Origin: DASQDT01 sp036380435
GTDB taxonomy: Bacteria; Acidobacteriota; Blastocatellia; Pyrinomonadales; Pyrinomonadaceae
Length of the DNA: 23,188 bases
Assembly (NCBI GenBank): GCA_036380435.1
Contig: DASVES010000437.1
Location: 1-23,188, forward strand
Direction of reading: 5' to 3'
The position numbers were made by a program, and so were the translations under genes. Positions 15,049 through 22,317 of the stretch are shown here, piece by piece (the stretch's first letter is position 1; the number at the start of each line of letters is the position of its first letter). The notes under the pieces were generated by a model. The model did no database searches. It saw nothing but the letters and a program-made list of their open reading frames with translations, and was not told the DNA's origin.

Positions 15049-16017
15049 TTAGACTTTTTCCTGCGCGACCGAGCCGAGCAGGCCCGACGGGCGGAAGAGG
15101 AGCACGAGAATCAGAATGGCGAAGGCGACCGCGTCCTTGTAGGTCGGCGAAAGGTAGCCGACGACGAGGGTCTCCGTAATCCCGATGAGCAGGCCGCCGA
15201 GCATCGCGCCGGGGATGTTGCCGATGCCGCCCAGCACCGCGGCGACGAACGCCTTGAGACCGACGAGGATGCCCATCAGCGGGTCGATGCGCGGGATGCG
15301 GATGGCGACGAGCACGCCGGCGGCCGCCGCCAGCGCCGAGCCGAGCGCGAAGGTGAAGGCGATGATGTAGTCGGTGTTGATGCCCATCAGCTTCGCCGAC
15401 GTGATGTTGAAGGAGACGGCGCGCATCGCCTTCCCCGTCTTCGTGTAGTAGACGATGTACTGCAAGACGACCATCAGCCCGACGGCGATGACGAGCACGA
15501 CGATGTCCGAGGAGTTGACGGACACGCCCCCGCCGAGGTCGATGTTCTGCTTGGTGAAGAGTTCGGGGAAGAATTTCGGGTCGGCGCCGAAGACGACCTG
15601 CCCGCCGTTCTCCAGCAGGAGCGAAACGCCGATGGCCGTAATCAGCGCCGTCAGGCGCGAGTACTTGCGCACAGGCCGGTAGGCCAATCGCTCGATGATG
15701 ACGCCGAGGGCGGCGCAGATGGCCATCGCGAGGAGCATCACGACGAGGGCCGTAATCAGCGACGGCTCCAACGCGCCGCTGCCGAGCAGGCCGCGCGCGA
15801 AGACGCCGTTCGGGTCCTGACCGAGCTTCTGCGCCCACTGCGCGCCGAGGCCGTTGGCGAGGTAATAGCCCATGAAAGCGCCGACCATGTACACGTCGCC
15901 GTGCGCGAAGTTGATGAGCTTCAGCACGCCGTAGACCATCGTGTAGCCGAGCGCAATCAGGGAATAAATCGCCCCGAGTGAGATGCCGTTGATAAGCTGC
16001 TGGATGAACGTACTCAT
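15049..16017 (-). CDS. livH: Branched-chain amino acid-type ABC transporter permease LivH
   Basis: Inner-membrane permease, 322 residues. The start MSTFIQQLINGISLGAIYSL and YGVLKLINFAHGDVYMVGAF are diagnostic for LivH. Later come ITAIGVSLLLEN, TKTGKAMRAVSFN (the ATPase coupling loop), KAFVAAVLGGIGNIPGA, and a terminal LLFRPSGLLG. About eight membrane segments are visible. Upstream of ATG 16017 there is no good Shine-Dalgarno. It is separated from livK by 198 bases containing two stable hairpins, a common arrangement that lowers permease expression relative to the binding protein. Confidence 0.95.
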   Translation of the reverse strand: MSTFIQQLINGISLGAIYSLIALGYTMVYGVLKLINFAHGDVYMVGAFMGYYLANGLGAQWAQKLGQDPNGVFARGLLGSGALEPSLITALVVMLLAMAICAALGVIIERLAYRPVRKYSRLTALITAIGVSLLLENGGQVVFGADPKFFPELFTKQNIDLGGGVSVNSSDIVVLVIAVGLMVVLQYIVYYTKTGKAMRAVSFNITSAKLMGINTDYIIAFTFALGSALAAAAGVLVAIRIPRIDPLMGILVGLKAFVAAVLGGIGNIPGAMLGGLLIGITETLVVGYLSPTYKDAVAFAILILVLLFRPSGLLGSVAQEKV

Positions 16018-16088
16018 GCGTTCTTGAGCCGCGGGCGATTGAGATTGGAAGAGCTTTGTCTGAAACTGTCGGGGCTTGCTAAGAACTC

Positions 16089-16127
16089 ATGCGGGGGTTT
16101 CTAACAGGGCGTTCGGCGCCCCCGCAT
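16089..16127 (-). terminator. Hairpin in the livK-livH gap, possible partial terminator
   Basis: ATGCGGGGG (16089-16097) pairs with CCCCCGCAT (16119-16127), with further pairing inside (GGGCG/CGCCC near 16107-16120). No T-tract follows on the minus strand, so it is more likely an mRNA-stabilising or attenuating structure than a full terminator. Confidence 0.4.
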
Positions 16128-16146
16128 CCCGTCTCGGATTTGCGGT

Positions 16147-16188
16147 GTGGGCCGCCGCGCGCTCCGATGCCTGACGGCGGCGGCCCAC
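16147..16188. other. Stable inverted repeat downstream of livK
   Basis: GTGGGCCGCCG (16147-16157) and CGGCGGCCCAC (16178-16188) form an 11-bp GC stem with a 20-base loop, 28 bases after the livK stop. It could protect the livK mRNA 3' end. Confidence 0.5.
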
Positions 16189-16215
16189 TCCTTCTGCCAC
16201 CCGACGGCTCGGCCG

Positions 16216-17547
16216 TCAGGGCGTGACGTTGGCCGGGCGCGCGTTGGTGTTCGTCGCGCCGGCGTTCGTGTTGATGTTGATGTTGATGTTCGCGCCGGTG
16301 TTTGCGTTCCCCGTCGCCATGTTCGCGTTCGACGCGGGGGCCGCGTTCGTGTTGGTGTTGGCCGCGCCGGCTTCCGTGGGCATCGACGCGCCCTCGACGC
16401 TGACGCGTTCCTGAATGACGTACTTGCCGCCCTCATCGACGCGGATCATCATGATCGGCTTGACGGCGTCGCGGTTGGCGTTGAAGTTCACGGTGCCCGT
16501 CACGCCGGGGAAGTCCTTCGTCGCGGCGAGGGCGTCGCGGATGGCCTTGCCGTCGAGCGAGCCCGCGCGCTTGATGGCGTCGAACATGATGAGCGCCGCG
16601 TCGTAGGCGGTGGCGGCCAGCGCGTCGGGAATCCCCCCGTAACGCTGCTGGTAGCCCTGCACGAACTTCTGCACCTTCGCGTCGGTGTCGTAGGGCGAGT
16701 AGTGATTGGTGAAGTAGCTGCCGACGACGGCCGCGCCGCCGATGGTGTAGAGCTGCGCCGAGTCCCAGCCGTCGCCGCCGACGAGCGGCACGTTGAGGCC
16801 CTTGTCGCGCGCCTGCTTGGCGATGAGCGCCACGTCGCCGTAATAGCCGGGAATGAAAATCACATCGGGGTTAGCGCCCTTGATCGAGGTGAGCTGGCCG
16901 TTGAAGTCAGTGTCGCCTTCCTGGAACGACTGCGTGATGACGACCTCTCCGCCGAAACGCGGGAACACTTCGTTGATGACTTTTTCGAGGCCGGTCGAGT
17001 AGTCGTTCTTGCGGTCAACCATGAGGGCCGCGCGCCGCTTGCCGAGGCTCTTGCCGGCGAACTGCGACATGGCCGCGCCCTGCACGGGGTCGATAAAGCA
17101 ACTGCGGAAGATGTAGTCGCCGGCCTTGGTCACGTCGGGGTTGGTCGAAGAGGGCGTGAGCATCGGTATCTTCGCGTTCTGCGCGATGGGCGCGGCGGCG
17201 ATGGAGCGCGAAGAGGCCACCTCGCCGAGAACTGCGTGGACGCCGTCCTGCGTGACGAACTTGGTGACGATGGTCGCGGCCTCCTGCGCGTCGGAGCGGT
17301 CGTCCTGCACGAGCAGCTCGATCTGCTTGCCGTTGATGCCGCCGGCGGCGTTGACTTCGTCGGCGGCCATCTTGATGCCGTTAGTCGAAGAGATGCCAAA
17401 CTGCGCCGTGCTCCCCGTCAGCGACATGAAGACGCCGATTTTGACTTTGTCGCCGCCCGCCGTGCCGCCGCCGGGGCCGCCGGTCTGGCAGGCCGTCGCG
17501 GCCAGCATCGAAGCCGTCAATCCAAGTGCGATTAAGGTGCGTTTCAT
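16216..17547 (-). CDS. livK: LivK-type substrate-binding lipoprotein
   Basis: Receptor of the HAAT importer, first gene of the operon. ATG 17547 has GAGGAAAA just upstream; a longer frame to 17634 lacks a signal. It encodes 443 residues. The lipoprotein signal MKRTLIALGLTASMLAATAC has Cys20 as acylation site, followed by a Gly-rich linker. The Peripla_BP_6 body has VKIGVFMSLTGSTAQFG, ADEVNAAGGINGK, LGEVASSRS, MLTPSSTN, YIFRSCFIDP, DVIFIPGYYGD, LVGGDGWDS and GVTGTVNFNANRD. The final ~60 residues are low-complexity, dominated by Asn alternating with Ala, Thr, Ile and Gly (for example NANTGANINININTN), encoded by short direct repeats. The ligand is not deducible. The cluster type implies branched-chain amino acids or a related compound. 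Confidence 0.93.
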   Translation of the reverse strand: MKRTLIALGLTASMLAATACQTGGPGGGTAGGDKVKIGVFMSLTGSTAQFGISSTNGIKMAADEVNAAGGINGKQIELLVQDDRSDAQEAATIVTKFVTQDGVHAVLGEVASSRSIAAAPIAQNAKIPMLTPSSTNPDVTKAGDYIFRSCFIDPVQGAAMSQFAGKSLGKRRAALMVDRKNDYSTGLEKVINEVFPRFGGEVVITQSFQEGDTDFNGQLTSIKGANPDVIFIPGYYGDVALIAKQARDKGLNVPLVGGDGWDSAQLYTIGGAAVVGSYFTNHYSPYDTDAKVQKFVQGYQQRYGGIPDALAATAYDAALIMFDAIKRAGSLDGKAIRDALAATKDFPGVTGTVNFNANRDAVKPIMMIRVDEGGKYVIQERVSVEGASMPTEAGAANTNTNAAPASNANMATGNANTGANINININTNAGATNTNARPANVTP

Positions 17548-17777
17548 ATTTTCCTCGTCCAGTGTGTTGCGTAAAGGTGCGGCGCATGCGTCGGCGCGCC
17601 GGTGTATCGTTCGGACAAGCCTCGCCACGGACACCGCGCCGCCTCACCTGCCGAAAGTCTAGCTGCCCGAACCGAACCCTGTTGAAGTGGGGGGTTGACT
17701 GCTCGCGTACCGTAATATCGCGACACACCGCGGGCGGAGTCAAGGGGCCGCCGAGTGATTTTTACAATTCGACGCGC

Positions 17778-17805
17778 ATTATACATTTTTGACGCGCCGT
17801 GTCGA
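17778..17805 (-). promoter_or_regulatory. Sigma-70-type promoter of the livKHMGF operon
   Basis: On the minus strand a perfect TATAAT (17778-17783) lies 16 bases after TCGACA (17800-17805), which matches TTGACA at five of six positions. It stands in an AT-rich island within GC-rich DNA. Predicted transcription starts near 17771. Confidence 0.55.
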
Positions 17806-17858
17806 GTATCTTCCACAAGCGGCCCGCGCGCGGGGCGCGAGAACGGTTCAACAGCGGG

Positions 17859-17935
17859 ACACGGATGAGACGGATTAAAACGGATCGTCACGGATTTAAT
17901 CCGTCCTCATCCGTCCTCATCCGTCTCATCCGTGT
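17859..17935. repeat. Hairpin element with 9-base units (ACGGATGAG type)
   Basis: Arms 17859-17875 and 17919-17935 are perfect 17-bp reverse complements (ACACGGATGAGACGGAT). Between them are further inverted and direct ACGGAT/ATCCGT units, including two direct CCGTCCTCAT copies. It is the same family as the element at 10673-10749. Confidence 0.82.
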
Positions 17936-18056
17936 TCCATTTCTCCCGCCTGTTCCGCCTCGCGCGCTCTCGTGTCATACTCACCTGACTTTTACACCGC
18001 ATCCTCGCGAGCGCTGTCAGAGGCGAACACGCCGACACGAGACGAGTCGAATCCTT

Positions 18057-19565
18057 ATGAAGCAGACAGAGAGTGAGACGGGCGGCCTCGCCCCGCCGCT
18101 CGGCGACATGAGCGCCGAGGAGTTCCGACGCCACGGCCACGAGCTGGTCGAATGGATCGCCGGCTTCCTCGAACGCCTCGAAGACTTCCCCGTGCTCGCG
18201 CAGGTCAGGCCCGGCGATCTCAAATCTCAACTCCCACAGTCGCCCCCCGCCGAGGGCGAGCCGATGCCGGAGATTCTGGCCGACGTGGAACGGCTCGTCC
18301 TGCCCGCGCTCACACACTGGAACCACCCTTCGTTCTTCGCCTACTTCGCCACCTCTTCGTCCGCGCCCGGCATCTTCGGCGAACTCCTCTCGGCCGTCTT
18401 CGACGTGAAGTCGATGCTCTGGCGCACCTCGCCCGCCTCGACCGAACTCGAAGAGGTCACCCTCTCATGGCTCCGGCAGATGATGGGCCTGCCCGCCGAG
18501 TTCGACGGCCTCATCTACGACACGGCCTCGGTCGCCACCATGCACGCCGTCGCCGCCGCGCGCGAGGCGCTCGACATGCGCGTGCGCGAGGACGGCATGA
18601 GCGGACGCGCCGACCTGCCGCTGCTGCGTCTCTACTCATCCGAGCAGGCCCACTCCTCCGTCGAGAAGGCGCTGCTCGCCCTCGGCCTCGGCCAGCGTTC
18701 GCTCTGCAAGGTCGCCGCCGACTCCGAGTTTCGCATGAAGCCCGACGCGTTGGCCGAAGCCATCGACGAAGACCGACGCGCCGGCATGCTTCCCTTTTGC
18801 GTCGTCGCCACCGTCGGCACGACCTCGACATCGAGCATCGACCCCGTGGCGGAGATCGCCGACGTGTGCGAACGCGAGCGACTGTGGCTGCACGTCGATG
18901 CCGCTTATGCCGGCTCGGCGGCGGTCGTCCCCGAGTTGCGACCATTGTTCGCGGGCTGTGAGCGCGCCGACTCCTTCGTCGTCAACCCACACAAGTGGCT
19001 GTTTACGCCCTTCGACCTCTCGGCCCTCTACACGCGCCGCCTCGACATGCTGCGCCGCGCCTTCACCCTCACGCCCGAGTATCTTCGCACGCCCGAGGCC
19101 GAGACCGTGCGTCACGGCTCGGACTACGGCGTCCAGCTCGGCCGACGCTTCCGCGCCCTCAAGCTCTGGATGATTCTGCGCTACTTCGGCCACGACGGAC
19201 TCGCCGCGCGCATCCGCGAGCACTGTCGCCTCGCGCGCCTCTTCGCCTCGTGGGTCGCCGAGACGCCCGGCTGGGAACTGCTCGCACCCGTCCCCTTCGG
19301 CCTCGTCTGCTTCCGCGCCTGCCCCGTCGCGGACGACGAGACCGAAGCGGCGCGCGGCGCTCGGCTCGACGCTCTCAACGAGTCGTTGATGAACTCCGTC
19401 AATGCTACCGGCCAGATGTTTCTCTCACACACCAAGCTGAACGATGTCTTCACCCTGCGTCTCTCCGTCGGCAACATCCGCACCACGGAGGCGCACGTCC
19501 GCCGCGCGTGGGAGTTGCTGAACGAACACGCCGCGCGCCTCGCGGATTCGCCATCGTCCGTGTAA
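18057..19565 (+). CDS. PLP-dependent group II amino acid decarboxylase (aromatic type)
   Basis: Decarboxylates an amino acid, probably aromatic (Tyr, Phe, Trp or DOPA-like), in the cytoplasm. From ATG 18057 it has 502 residues. Evidence: HWNHPSFFAYF near 85-95, the aromatic-decarboxylase-type N-terminal substrate region, EQAHSSVEKA with PLP-stacking His199, VATVGTTSTSSIDP, HVDAAYAG with Asp281, and Schiff-base Lys313 in NPHKWLFTPFD. RALKLWMILRYFG and LRLSVGNIRTT close the family pattern. The N-terminal domain with EEFRRHGHELVEWIAGFLE is also typical of aromatic decarboxylases. The frame is open back to 17799, but that part runs through a palindrome and lacks family similarity. The RBS is weak. 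It is followed after 37 bases by an exported S9 peptidase, likely co-transcribed. The exact substrate is not readable by eye. Confidence 0.9.
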   Translation: MKQTESETGGLAPPLGDMSAEEFRRHGHELVEWIAGFLERLEDFPVLAQVRPGDLKSQLPQSPPAEGEPMPEILADVERLVLPALTHWNHPSFFAYFATSSSAPGIFGELLSAVFDVKSMLWRTSPASTELEEVTLSWLRQMMGLPAEFDGLIYDTASVATMHAVAAAREALDMRVREDGMSGRADLPLLRLYSSEQAHSSVEKALLALGLGQRSLCKVAADSEFRMKPDALAEAIDEDRRAGMLPFCVVATVGTTSTSSIDPVAEIADVCERERLWLHVDAAYAGSAAVVPELRPLFAGCERADSFVVNPHKWLFTPFDLSALYTRRLDMLRRAFTLTPEYLRTPEAETVRHGSDYGVQLGRRFRALKLWMILRYFGHDGLAARIREHCRLARLFASWVAETPGWELLAPVPFGLVCFRACPVADDETEAARGARLDALNESLMNSVNATGQMFLSHTKLNDVFTLRLSVGNIRTTEAHVRRAWELLNEHAARLADSPSSV

Positions 19566-19602
19566 TCTCGGCCATACATCCGTCGCGCTTCAGCGAGGCC
19601 GT

Positions 19603-21783
19603 ATGCAACAAGTTTCCAACATGCGAAGCACGCTCGCCATCCTTGCCCTGCTTGCGTCGCTCACCGTCGCGGTTTCACTCAAGGCGCAGACGCGGCGCGG
19701 GATGACGCCCGAGGACACGTTGCGCTTCGCCGAAGTGGGCGACGCGCAAATCTCGCCCAGCGGCGAGTGGGTCGTCTACGTCGTCGCCACGACCGAGGGC
19801 GAGGAGCGGCGCTCGGCCCTGTGGCTGGTGCGCGCGGGGCCGGGGGCCGTCACCAGCGTCCCCGGCTTCGTGCAGGAGTCGCCCGACGCCTCGCGCAGCG
19901 TCATCGCCCCCACGCGGATCAACACGGCGGGGCTGAACGCCTCGCGGCCGCGCTGGTCGCCGGACGGCCACCGCCTCGCCTTCGTCGGTTCAGGCGGGGG
20001 CCGCCCGTCGGGCGTGTGGGTCGTCTCCTCCTTCGAGCGCGAGTCGCAGCCGCGCCTCGTCGCCGTCGTTCGCGACAGCAACTTCCACGTCCCTTACGCC
20101 GGCGAGTCGTTCGCCTGGTCGCCCGACTCCAGACGCATCGCGTACATCACGGCGACGGAAGAGGCCGATGACGGGGAGCGGCGACCGACGGTTGCGGGCG
20201 CGCGCAACGACGACCCGCGAGTCTTGACGCGCGTCCGCTACAAGTCGCGCACCTCTTTCTCCGACACGCTGCGCACGCACGTCTGGCTCGCCGAGGTGGA
20301 CGACCCCGCCGCGCAGCCGCGGCAGCTCACCTCCGGCCCCTTCCACGATCACGCCGTCTCCTTTAACCCACGCGCCGACGAGATCGCCTTCCTCTCCAAC
20401 CGCGAGCCTGACCCCGACGCCGTTAACAACTCCGACATCTACGCCGTCTCGACCGACGGCCGCACGCGCCGTGTCACGGAAACGCGCGGGTGCGAGTACG
20501 ACCCGCAATGGTCGCCCGATGGACGCCTCATCGCCCACACGGCGACGACGCGCGACGTGACGACCATCGACAGCGTCAGCGAAGACGCGCACGTCTGGGT
20601 CGTCGAATCCGGCGGCGGCGGGCGACGTGAAATCAGCGCCGCCCTCGACCGTCGCGCGCGCTCGCCCCGCTGGTCCGCGGACGGCCGCTCCGTCCTCTTC
20701 CTCGCCGGCGACGCGGGGCGCACGCTCCTCTTCCGCGCCCCCATCAGCGGCGGCCCCGTCGCGCGCATTCACTTCGACCGCGCGGACGACAGTCCGCTCC
20801 GCAACCTTTTCGCGTCGCCCGGCGCGCCCCAGCCGCAGCCGTTTCAACTCGGCAACTTCAGCGTGAGCGCGCGCCGCCCGTCGCTCTTCGCCTTCACGCT
20901 GAGCACCCCGCTCCACCCGTCGGAGGTCTGGGCCGGCGAGTCAACTGAAGGCGACGCCCGCCGACTCAGCGCACACAACGACGTGCTCCTGCGCACGCTC
21001 TCGCTCTCCGCCCCCGAGGTCTTCTCCGTCCGCAGCTTCGACGGAGCGCAGGTTCAGGCGTGGCTCATGCGGCCCGCCGCCTTTCGCCCTTCGAGCGGCC
21101 AGCGCCACCCCGTAGTGTTAAGCGTCCACGGCGGCCCGCACGGCGCCTACGGCTACGGCTTCAACGCCGAGTTTCAGACCTACGCCGCGCGCGGCTACGC
21201 CGTGCTCTACATGAACCCGCGCGGCTCCACCGGCTACGGGCAGAAGTTCTCCGACGGCACCTTCCGCGAGTGGGGCGGCGGCGACTATCGCGATCTTTTG
21301 GCGGGCGTGGACGAGGCGCTGAGTAAATATTCGTGGCTCGACCCGGAGCGCATGGGCGTGGTCGGCGGCAGCTACGGCGGCTTCATGGTCAACTGGATCA
21401 TCACGCAGACGCCGCGCTTCCGCGCCGCCGTCGCCCGCGCCAGCGTCAGCAACCTCGTCAGCTTTTACGGCACCTCGCTCTATCAGGATTTGATTCAAGC
21501 CGAGTTCGGCCAGATGCCGTGGGACGACTACGACTTGCTCTGGCGCTGGTCGCCGCTCCGCTATGTCCGCGACGCGCGCACGCCCACACTCTTCATCCAC
21601 GGCGAACTCGACAACGACGTACACATCACACAGGCCGAGGAGATGTACACGGCCCTGCGCCGCCGCGGCGTCGAGGCCGCGCTCGTGCGCTACCCGCGCG
21701 AGGGCCACGGCTTCCGCGAGCCGCGCCACCGCCGCGACTCCATCGAGCGGGCGCTCGACTGGTTCGACAGGTTTTTGAAGTGA
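19603..21783 (+). CDS. Exported S9-family peptidase (acylaminoacyl/dipeptidyl peptidase type)
   Basis: A serine exo- or oligopeptidase acting on short peptides outside the cytoplasm. It encodes 726 residues from ATG 19603 (GAGG five bases upstream). A signal peptide core follows (about 9-25, LAILALLASLTVAVS, ending KAQ). Residues ~40-440 form a WD40-like propeller with repeated PxWSPDG/S blades: RPRWSPDGHRLAF, FAWSPDSRRIAY, PQWSPDGRLIAH and PRWSADGRSVLF. The C-terminal alpha/beta hydrolase has HGGPHGAYG, then the nucleophile Ser590 in GGSYGGFM, Asp670 in HGELDNDVH and His702 in REGHGF. The catalytic triad is complete, so it should be active. It follows the decarboxylase by 37 bases. S9 subfamily (S9B, S9C) cannot be fixed by eye. 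Confidence 0.93.
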   Translation: MQQVSNMRSTLAILALLASLTVAVSLKAQTRRGMTPEDTLRFAEVGDAQISPSGEWVVYVVATTEGEERRSALWLVRAGPGAVTSVPGFVQESPDASRSVIAPTRINTAGLNASRPRWSPDGHRLAFVGSGGGRPSGVWVVSSFERESQPRLVAVVRDSNFHVPYAGESFAWSPDSRRIAYITATEEADDGERRPTVAGARNDDPRVLTRVRYKSRTSFSDTLRTHVWLAEVDDPAAQPRQLTSGPFHDHAVSFNPRADEIAFLSNREPDPDAVNNSDIYAVSTDGRTRRVTETRGCEYDPQWSPDGRLIAHTATTRDVTTIDSVSEDAHVWVVESGGGGRREISAALDRRARSPRWSADGRSVLFLAGDAGRTLLFRAPISGGPVARIHFDRADDSPLRNLFASPGAPQPQPFQLGNFSVSARRPSLFAFTLSTPLHPSEVWAGESTEGDARRLSAHNDVLLRTLSLSAPEVFSVRSFDGAQVQAWLMRPAAFRPSSGQRHPVVLSVHGGPHGAYGYGFNAEFQTYAARGYAVLYMNPRGSTGYGQKFSDGTFREWGGGDYRDLLAGVDEALSKYSWLDPERMGVVGGSYGGFMVNWIITQTPRFRAAVARASVSNLVSFYGTSLYQDLIQAEFGQMPWDDYDLLWRWSPLRYVRDARTPTLFIHGELDNDVHITQAEEMYTALRRRGVEAALVRYPREGHGFREPRHRRDSIERALDWFDRFLK

Positions 21784-21794
21784 AGGAAAGGGAG

Positions 21795-21881
21795 GGAGTC
21801 AGGAGTCAGAAGTCAGAAGTCAGAATGAAAGTTAGCGACCGGCGTTCTTATTCCGACTTCTGACTTCTGACTCCTGACTCC
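21795..21881. repeat. Tandem-heptamer hairpin element (GGAGTCA/GAAGTCA type)
   Basis: The left arm 21795-21826 is two GGAGTCA, two GAAGTCA and GAAT. The right arm 21850-21881 is the inverted copy with one mismatch over 32 bases. The loop is 23 bases. It sits 11 bases after the S9 peptidase stop and ends 14 bases before the Dabb gene start. Confidence 0.9.
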
Positions 21882-21895
21882 CTTGCAGAGGTTTT

Positions 21896-22210
21896 ATGCT
21901 GACACACATCGTCATCTGGAAATATCGCGAGGACGTGGGGGAAGAGGAGCGTCGTCTGCACGTCGAGATGCTGCGGCGGCTCCCCGTTCTCATCCCGGAG
22001 GTCTTGAGTTTCCACGTCGGGTTCGACGTGCTGCGCCTGCCGCGCTCCTACCACACCGGACTCGCCTCGACCTTCCGCGACCGCCGCGGGCTTGAGGCTT
22101 ACACCGTCCATCCCGAGCACGTCGCCGTGGCCGACTTCGGCCGCCGCATCAGCGAGCACGTGGCCTCCGTGGACTTCGAGGAGGATAAAGACGTAAATCG
22201 TAAATCGTAA
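21896..22210 (+). CDS. Dabb (stress-responsive alpha/beta barrel) domain protein
   Basis: A small cytoplasmic protein of the dimeric alpha/beta barrel class, 104 residues. The start MLTHIVIWKYRED and the LEAYTVHPEHVAVADF segment are the two hallmarks of the domain. The central VLSFHVGFDV strand also fits. AGAGG precedes ATG 21896 by four to five bases. Members of the family have varied or unknown roles, so no reaction is proposed. The final residues (about VNRKS) and the TAA come from a tandem-heptamer repeat. It lies between the peptidase and a PHP-domain gene, with hairpin elements on both sides. Confidence 0.88.
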   Translation: MLTHIVIWKYREDVGEEERRLHVEMLRRLPVLIPEVLSFHVGFDVLRLPRSYHTGLASTFRDRRGLEAYTVHPEHVAVADFGRRISEHVASVDFEEDKDVNRKS

Positions 22211-22305
22211 ATCGTGGTTGAGCGACTTTCAGGTGGCGCGTTCCGCAGGCGAGCCAGCGCAGCGTCAACCCATTACGATTTACGATTCACGATTCACGAT
22301 TTACG
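22192..22305. repeat. Tandem-heptamer hairpin element (CGTAAAT type)
   Basis: The left arm 22192-22212 is three CGTAAAT units, followed by a diverged fourth. The right arm 22272-22305 has about five inverted units (ATTTACG/ATTCACG). The loop is long, about 55 bases. It contains the Dabb gene stop codon (22208-22210) and ends 13 bases before the PHP gene start. Confidence 0.82.
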
Positions 22306-22317
22306 GTTTTTTGACTG

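Larger units (their letters stand above)
17548..18056. other. livK-decarboxylase divergent intergenic region
   Basis: These 509 bases carry no supported gene. The livK promoter lies at 17778-17805, leaving a long livK leader of about 220 bases in which I find no recognisable riboswitch, leader peptide or ARG box. A 9-base-unit palindrome occupies 17859-17935. From 17936 to 18056 I see only a weak upstream region for the decarboxylase gene, with no convincing promoter. Confidence 0.6.

Noticed and set aside
16147..17535. Open frame of 462 codons antisense to livK
   Set aside because: It is a mirror of livK codons. No recognisable motif; it starts in an intergenic hairpin.
17548..17770. Riboswitch or leader peptide in the livK leader
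   Set aside because: I found no known aptamer consensus, no short frame rich in branched-chain codons and no terminator hairpin with a T-tract.
17799..18056. N-terminal extension of the decarboxylase
   Set aside because: The frame passes through a palindrome, and family similarity begins only after Met at 18057.
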